This document shows, one piece after another, positions 7,310 to 15,222 of a stretch of DNA of 29,725 bases (positions are counted from its first letter, which is position 1; every line of letters starts with the position of its first letter). The notes beneath the pieces were generated by a model. That model was not told the origin of the DNA and did not search any database. It saw only the letters and a program-made list of their open reading frames with translations. A program made the position numbers and the translations under genes. The DNA lies in contig CAKQRB010000023.1 in NCBI GenBank assembly GCA_934271195.1, positions 1-29,725 of the forward strand. The letters are read 5' to 3'. This DNA is from an uncultured Alphaproteobacteria bacterium. Its GTDB lineage: Bacteria; Pseudomonadota; Alphaproteobacteria; RF32; CAG-239.

Positions 7310-7776
7310 TATAATGCGCTCCTTTTATTTTTCGGGTTCATTGCGGCAATGTCCAGAACAACCGGATTCTGAGCAGTATGCGGATGTTCGCTGCCGGCAT
7401 AAACTTTTAATTTGGTCATTTGCTGACGACCCAGCGGATTGCGGGAAATCATGCGTTCAACAGCCTTTTGAATGACTCTTTCCGGAAAACGTCCGGCCAA
7501 AATCTTAGCCGGTGTGGTTTCTTTGATACCGCCGATATAACCGGTATGTTTGAAATATTTTTTATTGGTCAGCTTTTTGCCGGTCAATTTTACTTTGTCT
7601 GCATTGATAACGACAACGTAGTCACCACAGTCAAGGTTCGGAACATAGGAAGGTTTGTGTTTGCCGCGCAAAATCTTAGAGATTTCTGCAGAAAGTCTTC
7701 CCAGTACAACGCCTTGAGCATCAACGACATACCATTTTCTTTCAATGTCAGATGGTTTTGTTGCATATGTATTCAT
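7309..7776 (-). CDS. rplM: 50S ribosomal protein L13
   Basis: L13 is an early-assembling large-subunit protein. The protein has 155 residues, near the usual length plus a short C-terminal tail. Recognisable segments are ERKWYVVDAQGVVLGRLS, LRGKHKPSYVPNLDCGDYVVVINA and NPLGRQQMTKLKVYAGSEHPH. It is the first gene of the rplM-rpsI operon, with a TTGACA-type promoter upstream at 7824-7851. The ribosome-binding site is modest (AAGTGAG). Confidence 0.98.
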   Translation of the reverse strand: MNTYATKPSDIERKWYVVDAQGVVLGRLSAEISKILRGKHKPSYVPNLDCGDYVVVINADKVKLTGKKLTNKKYFKHTGYIGGIKETTPAKILAGRFPERVIQKAVERMISRNPLGRQQMTKLKVYAGSEHPHTAQNPVVLDIAAMNPKNKRSAL

Positions 7777-7823
7777 TGTAACTCACTTCTTTGCTAAAAA
7801 GTTTAGGATTAAAATTCAGATGA

Positions 7824-7851
7824 AATATACAAGATATATTTTTAATGTCAA
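7824..7851 (-). promoter_or_regulatory. Predicted strong promoter of rplM-rpsI
   Basis: On the minus strand a perfect TTGACA (7851-7846) and TATATT (7829-7824) are separated by 16 bases in an AT-rich stretch, about 48 bases upstream of rplM. Confidence 0.6.
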
Positions 7852-8122
7852 CAAGAAAAAACATCATATTTTCAATATCTTGTCTTAAGGTATCATGATA
7901 CCACCAGATAACCTACTGATAATTCACCATTTTGTCATTTTTAAAGAACTAACAAATTTCACACCGGAAAAACGTGGTATACTTTCACAGCCGCTATTGT
8001 GCACAGCGCATACATCAGGATTTTAACGAGAATGAATATTTGCACAATATTGAGCTTCATGACTTTGAAAGATATGATGGCGACGAGTATGAACTTTTGT
8101 TAATATTTATCCTTTTAAGGTT
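7852..8122. other. Intergenic stretch upstream of rplM and downstream of mutS, with a 14-base palindrome
   Basis: No gene is supported here. The notable element is the perfect 14-base palindrome GGTATCATGATACC at 7889-7902, about 40 bases upstream of the rplM -35 box. It is a possible operator or short hairpin. A plus-strand frame from GTG 7974 gives about 50 protein-like residues before running antisense into mutS. It has no homology I recognise and I do not call it a gene. No clear mutS terminator is visible. Confidence 0.4.
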
Positions 8123-10801
8123 TTACAGCAGATTTCTCAAGTCATACAACTTTTCCAGAGCCTCGCGCGGGGTCAGATCATCTGGGTTAACAGCTTTTAA
8201 GGCCGCAAGTGCCGGAGAATCTTTAACCGGTTCCGGTTCGGCTTCCCTGACTGCCGAGAACAGCGGCAAATCGTCCACCATTTTGGTAATGCTGCGGCTT
8301 TTACCGGAATCTTCCAATGATCCAAGCACCTGTTCCGCTCTCTTCACAACGGCTTTCGGCAGGCCGGCCAGTTTGGCAACGTGAATACCGTATGAACGGT
8401 CGGCAGCGCCTTTAATCACTTCATGCAAAAAGATAACGTCTTCATTAAACTCTTTGATTTTCATGCAGTGCAAGCTCATTTTTGGCAGTTTTTCGACCAG
8501 CGATGTCAGCTCGTGATAGTGCGTGGCAAACAAGGCGCGGCATTTATTGACCTCATGCAGGTTTTCTACCACGGCCCAAGCAATTGACAAACCGTCAAAC
8601 GTTGCCGTACCACGTCCGATTTCATCCAAAATCACAAAAGATCGTTCCGTCGCCTGATTCAAAATGCCGGCGGTTTCAACCATTTCGACCATGAAAGTCG
8701 AGCGGCCGCGCGCCAGATCATCCGAGGCACCGACACGGGAAAAGATTTTATCTATCACGCCGATATGCGCCGAATCGGCCGGAACGTAAGCACCCATTTG
8801 CGCCATGATGGCAATGATGGCGTTTTGACGCAGAAAAGTCGATTTACCGGCCATGTTCGGACCGGTTATCAGCCACAGGCGGTTGTTCTCGTTCAGGCGG
8901 CAGTCATTGCAGACAAAGGCACCGCTTCTGTCTTTGGATATGGAATATTCCACAACCGGATGACGACCGCCAACGACATCAAAATCCAGACTATCGTCGA
9001 CCAGCGGACGACAGTAGTTTTTTTCTACCGCCAGATCAGCCAGCGCCGCACCGACATCAAGCTCTGCCATAGCGCGGGCGGTTTTCAAAATCATCTCAGA
9101 ATAGATAATAACGTCATGAACCATTTTATTATAGAGTTCAATTTCCATGGCAACAGCTTTTTCAGCGGCGCCGCGGATTTTGTTTTCCAGCTCGGTCAGT
9201 TCCACCGTGGTAAAACGGGCGGCATTCAATACCGACTGGCGGTGAATAAAGTCAGGATTTTCCAGCATTTCCGTTGCGAATTTGGTCGGGACTTCAATAA
9301 AATAACCAATGACATTATTGTATTTTATTTTCATCTGGGCAATGCCGGTCTTTTCAATATATTTACCCTGAAGTTCCAACAGAACTTTATGACTGTCATC
9401 TTTTAAGGTGCGGATTTCGTCTAATGCCGGACAATAGCCGTTCCTGATAAAGCCGCCGTCACGCGCCAACAAAGGCAGTTCGCTATCCAAAGCCCTACTC
9501 AAATCATCAACCAGATTATTATGATTGCCGAGGTTGCCAATGATCCTTGCCAGAGCTTCCGGCATGCGACGCAATTCCGCCGCACTTTCTGATTTTTGAT
9601 AAGTATAAAGCAGGTTGCGTAATGCCGGTATATTCTCCAGTACAATCCGGATATTGTCCAAATCGCGCGGTCCACCGCGGCCAAGGCTCAGGCGGGAAAC
9701 AGAGCGCTCAATATCAGGGCAGGCACGCAGCAACTCTCTTAAATTCTGCCGGATTTGCGGATAATCGATAAAAAAAGACACCACGTCCAGCCGACTGTTG
9801 ATTTCGGCAATATCCACCAGCGGCGCAGCAACGCGCGAAGCCAGCAAACGCCCGCCGATACCGGTTATCGTGCGGTCAATCACCGCCAACAGCGATGTGC
9901 TTTTATCACCGCCGACCGTATCAAGAAGTTCAAGACTGCGACGGGTGGCGCCGTCAATCTCCACAACCTTGTTTTCACAAATTTTGACCGGTTTTTCAAT
10001 CACCGGCATCTGGCCTTTCTGCGTGTTTTCCAGATAGTCGAGCAAAACGCCGGCGGCCGCGGTTTCGCACCGACTAAAGCTACCAAAGGCATCGAGCGTA
10101 TCAACATGAAAAACCTTTTCAAGCCGAAGTTTGGCGTTTTCGCTGTTAAAGCGCGCCTGCGGCAAAACCGTTAATTTTTCTTTATATTCATTCAAAAGCA
10201 CAAAAATATCGGGATTTTGCAAATAGCTGTCCGACACCAAAATCTCGACCGGATTGAGGCGGGACAAGACATTGCCAAGCAGGATTTCTTCTTTTTTGCC
10301 TTTGAGTTCCAGCTCTTGTGTAAAGAACTGTCCGGTTGAAATATCAAGCCATGACAAACCTAGGCAACCTGTCTGTTTGGCAATGCAGAGCAAAAAGTTG
10401 TTGCGTTTGGATTCCAAAAGATTGTCTTCCGTCAAAGTTCCCGGTGTGACCAATCTGATGACCTCGCGCCGGACAACTGACTTGACACCGCGGGCTTTGG
10501 CAGCTTTCGGATCTTCTGTCTGCTCGCAGATTGCCACCTTATAGCCCTGTTTTATCAGCCGCGACAGATAGCTTTCATAAGCATGAAAAGGCACGCCGCA
10601 CATAGGAATGTCCTGATCATCAAACTTGCCGCGTTTGGTTAAGGTAATGTCCAGCGCCTTGGAAGCCGTAACGGCATCATCAAAAAACAGTTCATAAAAA
10701 TCACCCATGCGATAAAAAAGAAGATAATCCTGATGCTGGGATTTTATCTCCTGATACTGCGCCATCATCGGCGTGACAGTCGGTTCTTTTTTCTCTTTCA
10801 T
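8123..10801 (-). CDS. mutS: DNA mismatch repair protein MutS
   Basis: MutS recognises mismatches and small loops and recruits MutL in an ATP-dependent way. The protein has 892 residues from the chosen ATG. The mismatch-reading Phe-x-Glu is in GDFYELFF (residues 35-37). The connector, core and clamp domains follow. The ATPase has Walker A GPNMAGKSTFLRQ, the DDLARGRSTFMVEM segment, Walker B VILDEIGRGTATFDG and the ATHYHEL histidines. A C-terminal tail with a conserved EALEKLYDL tetramerisation-type helix closes the protein. The frame extends upstream to a TTG at 10843, but MKEKKEPTVTPMM matches usual MutS starts. The ribosome-binding site is weak. Confidence 0.97.
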   Translation of the reverse strand: MKEKKEPTVTPMMAQYQEIKSQHQDYLLFYRMGDFYELFFDDAVTASKALDITLTKRGKFDDQDIPMCGVPFHAYESYLSRLIKQGYKVAICEQTEDPKAAKARGVKSVVRREVIRLVTPGTLTEDNLLESKRNNFLLCIAKQTGCLGLSWLDISTGQFFTQELELKGKKEEILLGNVLSRLNPVEILVSDSYLQNPDIFVLLNEYKEKLTVLPQARFNSENAKLRLEKVFHVDTLDAFGSFSRCETAAAGVLLDYLENTQKGQMPVIEKPVKICENKVVEIDGATRRSLELLDTVGGDKSTSLLAVIDRTITGIGGRLLASRVAAPLVDIAEINSRLDVVSFFIDYPQIRQNLRELLRACPDIERSVSRLSLGRGGPRDLDNIRIVLENIPALRNLLYTYQKSESAAELRRMPEALARIIGNLGNHNNLVDDLSRALDSELPLLARDGGFIRNGYCPALDEIRTLKDDSHKVLLELQGKYIEKTGIAQMKIKYNNVIGYFIEVPTKFATEMLENPDFIHRQSVLNAARFTTVELTELENKIRGAAEKAVAMEIELYNKMVHDVIIYSEMILKTARAMAELDVGAALADLAVEKNYCRPLVDDSLDFDVVGGRHPVVEYSISKDRSGAFVCNDCRLNENNRLWLITGPNMAGKSTFLRQNAIIAIMAQMGAYVPADSAHIGVIDKIFSRVGASDDLARGRSTFMVEMVETAGILNQATERSFVILDEIGRGTATFDGLSIAWAVVENLHEVNKCRALFATHYHELTSLVEKLPKMSLHCMKIKEFNEDVIFLHEVIKGAADRSYGIHVAKLAGLPKAVVKRAEQVLGSLEDSGKSRSITKMVDDLPLFSAVREAEPEPVKDSPALAALKAVNPDDLTPREALEKLYDLRNLL

Positions 10802-10828
10802 AGTCCGCAAATTAAATCTATTTAAACT

Positions 10829-10845
10829 TATTGTAATATACAATA
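10829..10845. promoter_or_regulatory. Perfect inverted repeat between divergent mutS and the sensor kinase
   Basis: TATTGTAATATACAATA is a 7-bp perfect inverted repeat with an ATA centre. It lies between the divergent start codons at 10801 and 10904. A further TTTACAAT copy of one half follows at 10846-10853. It may be an operator or simply an AT-rich promoter. Confidence 0.3.
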
Positions 10846-10903
10846 TTTACAATTTCAGTCCAGTACTTTAATTGATTTTTGCCAAAGAGGTGCAAAGAAA
10901 CAA

Positions 10904-12337
10904 ATGTTTAACTTTGTCAGAAATATCTTCCCGATTGAAAAAGATACAAAATTTGCCGCAAGAATTTTGTTTCTTTCTGTACCGACGGCTCTGGTTTTTA
11001 TGACGCTGGTTCTGTTCAGACTGATCTCGCCGCTGTTGGCCGTGCTTTCTCTTGCGGTCGTGGTGATTTTTAACATTGTCATGCTGTTTCCAATCACTTA
11101 TGAAATGCAACAGATCCGAAAGTATATTTCCAAACTCTCAAACGGCAGCGATTTTGACGAGAAAGCGCTCAAACTCTCAGAAAATGACACGCATGATATT
11201 GTCAGCACGCTTAATGCCATGCACAGTTTCTGGGCGCACAAAACTGACATGCTGGAAGCCCAGACCATTTCTGATACCGCCGTTCTGGACAGTCTGCCAG
11301 ACCCGATTGTCATGATTGACCGCGCCGGAAACATTCTGGGCGCCAATCTTTCCGCCCGTTCGTTTTTTGGTGAAAACATTACCGACAAAAATGTGGACAG
11401 CCTTTTTGCCTCAAACAATTTTATTAATGCCGTTTCCAAAGTCCTGAAAAAAGAAAGCAAATCGGAAAACCTGATTTTTTATGTGGAAAAGCCGACAAAT
11501 CGCAAGCTTTATGCACATATCAAGCAGCTGCCTTGGCTTTCCAAAGGGCGAGCCGTGGCCGTTATTTCCATTTATGACATGACCAAAGCAATGAATATTG
11601 AAAAAATGCAGTCTGATTTTGTGGCTAATGCCAGCCATGAACTCCGCACGCCGCTGGCTATTATTTCCGGATTTATCGAAACACTGCAGACCTCAGCCAA
11701 AGATGACGAAGCCGCCCGCGAATCGTTTTTAAAGATTATGCAGGAACAGGCCGAGTATATGTCTTCGCTAATTGAAAACCTGTTGTCACTTTCCAAAATC
11801 GAGATGAAACAGAACAGTCTGCCTCAGGGCGACGTAGACATTATTGACGTGGTGGAAGAAGTTTCTCAGGCATTGTCTTTGCGGGCGGAAAACCGTAACA
11901 TGAACATCAAAATCAAATTCGGGCGCAATATTCCAGAGATTAACGGCGACCGCGCACAAATCAAGCAGGTTATTCAGAACCTGACAGACAATGCCATCAA
12001 ATACGGCGCCAACGACAGCAGGATCAGTATCAGCGTGGAAAAAGCCGGCGCCATTCCGCCGTCCAAAAGTTATAAGGTTGCCGAAGGCGAAGCTTTGGCA
12101 ATTGCCATCAACAACAAAGGGCCTAAAATCGGTCCGGAAGACCTTATGCGCCTGACCGAAAAATTTTATCGCATGCAGGAGCATAAAGACCAGAATATTC
12201 GCGGTACGGGACTCGGGCTTTCCATTGTCAAGCAGATTGTCATCAGGCATCGCGGCAATCTGACCGTATCATCCACTTCTTATAACGGGACAACTTTTAC
12301 AATTTATCTGCCGATAAATCTGCCGGCTGCGCGATAA
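10904..12337 (+). CDS. PhoR-like membrane sensor histidine kinase
   Basis: This 477-residue kinase has two closely spaced N-terminal membrane segments (about residues 20-37 and 43-65) with almost no periplasmic loop, as in PhoR. A PAS-like domain (about 122-215, starting VLDSLPDPIVMIDRAGNILG) is followed by the HisKA box NASHELRTPLA with the phospho-acceptor His at 245. The HATPase_c domain has an N box LTDNAIKYGAN and the GTGLGLSIVKQIV G2 box. The ATG has AGAGG upstream. PhoR is the best guess because of the PAS layout and the PhoB-like regulator in the neighbourhood. That regulator lies on the other strand, converging tail to tail, so the two are not in one operon. No pst or phoU genes are visible. 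Confidence 0.75.
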   Translation: MFNFVRNIFPIEKDTKFAARILFLSVPTALVFMTLVLFRLISPLLAVLSLAVVVIFNIVMLFPITYEMQQIRKYISKLSNGSDFDEKALKLSENDTHDIVSTLNAMHSFWAHKTDMLEAQTISDTAVLDSLPDPIVMIDRAGNILGANLSARSFFGENITDKNVDSLFASNNFINAVSKVLKKESKSENLIFYVEKPTNRKLYAHIKQLPWLSKGRAVAVISIYDMTKAMNIEKMQSDFVANASHELRTPLAIISGFIETLQTSAKDDEAARESFLKIMQEQAEYMSSLIENLLSLSKIEMKQNSLPQGDVDIIDVVEEVSQALSLRAENRNMNIKIKFGRNIPEINGDRAQIKQVIQNLTDNAIKYGANDSRISISVEKAGAIPPSKSYKVAEGEALAIAINNKGPKIGPEDLMRLTEKFYRMQEHKDQNIRGTGLGLSIVKQIVIRHRGNLTVSSTSYNGTTFTIYLPINLPAAR

Positions 12338-12351
12338 CGGTCAAAGGATTC

Positions 12352-12455
12352 CCCTCATTATCCTTCCCTTTTCTTATCTTATCTTTCCTTTCTTTCTCCG
12401 CCCCTGTTTATTTTCCGCTCTCTTTTTTTATCATCGTTTTCTTTTTTTGCTCCAA
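12352..12455 (+). terminator. C/T-rich, G-poor tract: possible Rho-utilisation region
   Basis: Starting 14 bases after the kinase stop codon, about 100 bases are almost purely C and T on the plus strand, with about five G residues and no hairpin. Unstructured, G-poor, C-containing RNA is what Rho binds. Between two converging genes without an intrinsic terminator, Rho-dependent termination is a sensible reading. It remains an inference. Confidence 0.35.
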
Positions 12456-12505
12456 AACCCAAGCTATTCGCAAAGGGCACCCAAACCGTCCCTAATGAGA
12501 GGATG

Positions 12506-13204
12506 TTAAGCTTCGTCATCCAAAGACTTGTCGACGGAATAGCCAGTAGCGCGAACTGTTCGAATATAGTCCGGTCCGTAGTCGTTTAAAGATTTCCGCA
12601 GGCGGCGGATATGGACGTCCACCGTACGGGATTCCACATAGACGTTATCGCCCCAGACGGTTTTGAGCAGATATTCTCGGGAAAAAACTTTGCCCGGAAC
12701 TTCCATCAATGTTTTCAGCAGACGGAATTCCGTCGGGCCGAGGTGGATATAATTCTCGCCGCGAAAAACTTTTTTCTCGCCAATGTCCATGCGGATGTCT
12801 TCATATATCAGTTCTTTTTCCTGATGAGGTTCCGGCGCACGACGCAGATTGGTTTTAACGCGCGCCAGAAGTTCCGGAATGGAAAAAGGCTTGGTCACAT
12901 AATCGTCAGCACCAGCGGAAAGGCCTTTGATTTTATCTTCTTCCTCGCCTTTGGCGGTGAGCATGATAATGGGAATGTTTTTGATTTCCGGATTGCTGCG
13001 AATCAGTTTGCAGATTTCCACACCGGAGATTTCCGGCAGCATCCAGTCAAGCAGTATCAGAGAGGGGCGGATTTTTTCCACTGATGCCAGCGCTTTGTTG
13101 CCGCGAGCTTCGTGAACAACCTCGTAGCCCTCTTTTTGCAGATTATACTTCAGCATTAAAGCCAGAGATTCTTCATCTTCTATCAGCATGACGGTGTATT
13201 TCAT
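12506..13204 (-). CDS. phoB: PhoB-like OmpR-family response regulator
   Basis: This 232-residue regulator has an N-terminal receiver domain (acidic pocket ED at 9-10, phospho-acceptor Asp53 in LLLDWMLPE, the LTAKGEE threonine and the TKPFS lysine). It also has a C-terminal winged helix of the OmpR/PhoB class. The latter shows HLGPTEFRLLKTLMEVPGKV, VYVESRTVDVHIRRLRKSL and the PhoB-typical RTVRATGYSVD. PhoB activates phosphate-starvation genes. It starts with ATG after GGGAGA. It lies 53 bases downstream of rpe on the same strand with no terminator between, so it may be cotranscribed with rpe. The likely partner kinase converges on it from 10904-12337. Confidence 0.8.
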   Translation of the reverse strand: MKYTVMLIEDEESLALMLKYNLQKEGYEVVHEARGNKALASVEKIRPSLILLDWMLPEISGVEICKLIRSNPEIKNIPIIMLTAKGEEEDKIKGLSAGADDYVTKPFSIPELLARVKTNLRRAPEPHQEKELIYEDIRMDIGEKKVFRGENYIHLGPTEFRLLKTLMEVPGKVFSREYLLKTVWGDNVYVESRTVDVHIRRLRKSLNDYGPDYIRTVRATGYSVDKSLDDEA

Positions 13205-13257
13205 CGTTTTTCTCCCTTTCCGAGGTTTGCCGACAGTTTACGCACAACGGGTTAAAA

Positions 13258-13893
13258 TTACCTTAAAGCCTCGATGTTCCGCGCATATTCGCCACCGGCA
13301 AAAACCGATGTTCCGGCGACCAGAATATCTGCTCCGGCACTAATGCAGCGGGCAGCGGTCAAAGGATTGATACCGCCGTCGACTTCAAGTTCAATCTCTC
13401 TTCCGGTAGTCATTTCTTTAATCCGCGCAATTTTTTGCAAGCTGCTTTCTATAAATTTCTGACCGCCGAAGCCGGGGTTGACCGACATTATCAAAACCAG
13501 ATCAAGCTTATCAAGCACATATTCCAAGACATTTTCCGGCGTGGCCGGATTGAGCGATACGCCGGCTTTCAAGCCGTAGGAACGGATTGTTGCCAAAGTC
13601 TTGTCCAAATGGCGGCAGGCTTCTGCGTGTACGGTGACAATATCGGCGCCGGCGGCAATAAACCACGGGATCATCTCATCAGGATTACTGACCATAAGAT
13701 GAACGTCAAAAGGCAATTTGCTTTGCGGGCGCAAGGCTTTAACCACTCCGGCGCCAAAGGTCAGATTCGGCACATAATTGCCGTCCATAATGTCTAAATG
13801 TATCAGATCGGCACCGGCTTTTTCCAAAGCGACAATTTCTTCACTCAGACGTCCGAAATCTGCGGATAAGATACTGGGGGCAATTTTGACCAT
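13258..13893 (-). CDS. rpe: Ribulose-phosphate 3-epimerase
   Basis: Rpe interconverts ribulose 5-phosphate and xylulose 5-phosphate in the pentose phosphate pathway. From the ATG at 13893, which has an AAGGAG site, the protein has 211 residues and opens with the canonical KIAPSILSADFGRL. Metal and catalytic residues are in HLDIMDGNYVPNLTFG, DVHLMV, MSVNPGFGGQKF and EVDGGI. The phosphate loop is near AGTSVFAG. An in-frame upstream ATG at 13941 would add a 16-residue basic stretch without homology, so I rejected it. Transketolase and class II aldolase lie within 6 kb. Confidence 0.96.
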   Translation of the reverse strand: MVKIAPSILSADFGRLSEEIVALEKAGADLIHLDIMDGNYVPNLTFGAGVVKALRPQSKLPFDVHLMVSNPDEMIPWFIAAGADIVTVHAEACRHLDKTLATIRSYGLKAGVSLNPATPENVLEYVLDKLDLVLIMSVNPGFGGQKFIESSLQKIARIKEMTTGREIELEVDGGINPLTAARCISAGADILVAGTSVFAGGEYARNIEALR

Positions 13894-14042
13894 ATTTTTT
13901 CTCCTTATATTATTTATCAGATAATACTTCATTTTCCTCATAAAATCCAGAAAAAATATTTTATCAGCAAGCCTTGTTTTTTATTATCCGATAGTTATAT
14001 CTGCCGATGACAAGATTTTAACTTTAATTTGGGAGAAATAAG

Positions 14043-14555
14043 ATGGGTGAAATGGCTCAACAAATCAGCAACGTTGATCGCAAAGAGCTGATTAATATAT
14101 TGAATGTGGCTTTTGCCGAAGAATGGCTGGCTTATTATCAATACTGGATGGGCGCTCAGGTGGCCGTCGGCCCGATGCGCAAAGACATTGCCGCCGAATT
14201 TATGGAGCACGCGCATGAAGAACTTGATCATGCGCAAAAGCTGGCAACCCGCATTATTGAACTGGGCGGCACGCCGCTTTTGGATCCTGACGACTGGAAA
14301 AAAACAGCACAATGCAAATATGAAGCCCCGAGTGACGATTATGTGGAAAAACTGCTGAAGCAAAATCTGGTGGCAGAGCGTTGCGCCATTGCCCGTTATC
14401 AAAAAATTTGCGAGATGACTGTCGGCAAAGATTTTGCCACTTTCCATATGTCCCGCCATATTCTCGATGAAGAAATCGAACATGAGCAAGAAATCGGCGA
14501 TTATATTAACGATATTGAAGCCGGCCGCGAGCATATGCACAATATGCAGAAATAA
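14043..14555 (+). CDS. Ferritin-like (Dps-like/bacterioferritin-like) iron protein
   Basis: This 170-residue four-helix protein has the paired di-iron motifs of the ferritin superfamily. They are Glu27, Glu60-x-x-His63 (in EHAHEELDHA), Glu112 and Glu144-x-x-His147 (in DEEIEHEQEI). It therefore very likely oxidises and stores iron, or uses peroxide in doing so. Cysteines at 91, 114 and 123 lie around the second helix pair. Cysteines next to the ferroxidase site are a trait of the Dps-like (DPSL)/thioferritin subgroup, so that subgroup is possible but unproven. The ATG has GGGAGA upstream. It is a single gene, diverging from rpe and ending at a bidirectional terminator. Confidence 0.85.
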   Translation: MGEMAQQISNVDRKELINILNVAFAEEWLAYYQYWMGAQVAVGPMRKDIAAEFMEHAHEELDHAQKLATRIIELGGTPLLDPDDWKKTAQCKYEAPSDDYVEKLLKQNLVAERCAIARYQKICEMTVGKDFATFHMSRHILDEEIEHEQEIGDYINDIEAGREHMHNMQK

Positions 14556-14581
14556 TTATATTTAAGACCTCCTATACGTAA

Positions 14582-14618
14582 AAAACCCGTTTGAACTTTT
14601 TATGATTCAAGCGGGTTT
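14582..14618. terminator. Bidirectional terminator between the ferritin-like gene and a lipoprotein gene
   Basis: AAAACCCGTTTGAA and TTCAAGCGGGTTTT form a 14-bp stem with one G-T pair and a loop of about 9 bases. A and T runs on the flanks suit converging genes. Confidence 0.85.
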
Positions 14619-14643
14619 TGCATTTTCCGCCGTGGCGGGAGTT

Positions 14644-14985
14644 CTAATGATATCCGAAGCAGACAAGCAGAATCCGGTCATTGGGAAACTGCAACAGGGT
14701 CCAGTCGGAATCCATTCCCATAATCCGAGCATTTGCCGGAAGCTGCATGTAGTAAAGCTGTGATGACTTTTCAGCCTGCCAGACAATATGCATTCTCTTT
14801 TGGCGAATGAGTGTATCCATCTGGCAGATTTGATCATCTGAAACAAAAGGATAGTATATGACCCGGTCTTTTTTGGGAGCTCTCCGGATGATATAACTGT
14901 AATCGTTTTGCTTTTTGCAAACGGAACACGACCCCAACAACAATGCTGCACCTAAGATATGAGAAATCAATTTAACATTTGTCAT
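14644..14985 (-). CDS. Small predicted lipoprotein, function unknown
   Basis: This 113-residue protein opens with a hydrophobic signal segment ending in a lipobox (ALLLGSC, cysteine near residue 20), so the mature part should be lipid-anchored in the envelope. The remainder is a short globular domain with two nearby cysteines (CSVC at the anchor, QICQ about residue 54). It has no motif I recognise. It is a single gene, between the bidirectional terminator at 14582-14618 and the aldolase 3' region. Confidence 0.65.
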   Translation of the reverse strand: MTNVKLISHILGAALLLGSCSVCKKQNDYSYIIRRAPKKDRVIYYPFVSDDQICQMDTLIRQKRMHIVWQAEKSSQLYYMQLPANARIMGMDSDWTLLQFPNDRILLVCFGYH

Positions 14986-15076
14986 AATATTTAAATTTAA
15001 TAATAGGCATTATAATAGAAGTAAGGATATTGGTTGTAGCACATTTTGTTCAAAAATCCAGCCTGTTTTTTAGAAA

Positions 15077-15116
15077 CAAAAAAATCCCCGATTAAACAGA
15101 TGTTTAAATCGGGGAT
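15077..15116 (-). terminator. Strong intrinsic terminator (second after fba)
   Basis: ATCCCCGATT and AATCGGGGAT form a perfect 10-bp stem, extended by AAAC/GTTT past one bulged A. On the minus strand seven T residues follow. It stands about 60 bases beyond the first fba terminator. The 60 bases between hold only a 12-codon frame (15130-15168). Confidence 0.8.
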
Positions 15117-15174
15117 AAGCTTAAAAAAATTACTCATAAATCGGCGACTTGACAGCTTCTTGCAGCATATTACC

Positions 15175-15206
15175 AAGAAAAAACGGAGCCCGAAAGCTCC
15201 GTTTTT
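15175..15206 (-). terminator. Terminator of fba
   Basis: AAACGGAGC and GCTCCGTTT form a 9-bp stem with a 6-base loop, followed on the minus strand by a T-rich tail. It lies about 17 bases after the fba stop codon. Confidence 0.85.
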
Positions 15207-15222
15207 ATTAACTGCAAAAATC

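Noticed and set aside
7974..8384. 136-residue plus-strand frame, first 50 residues protein-like
   Set aside because: Most of it runs antisense into the conserved mutS C-terminus, and no homology is recognisable in the 50 residues outside. A GGAAAA sequence precedes the GTG, so a very small gene is not impossible.
10802..10843. Upstream TTG start for mutS
   Set aside because: It would add 14 residues not seen in MutS proteins and needs a rare start codon inside the inverted repeat.
13894..13941. Upstream ATG start for rpe
   Set aside because: The ATG at 13893 has AAGGAG and starts exactly at the conserved N-terminus; the added 16 residues are lysine/arginine/asparagine-rich and unrelated.
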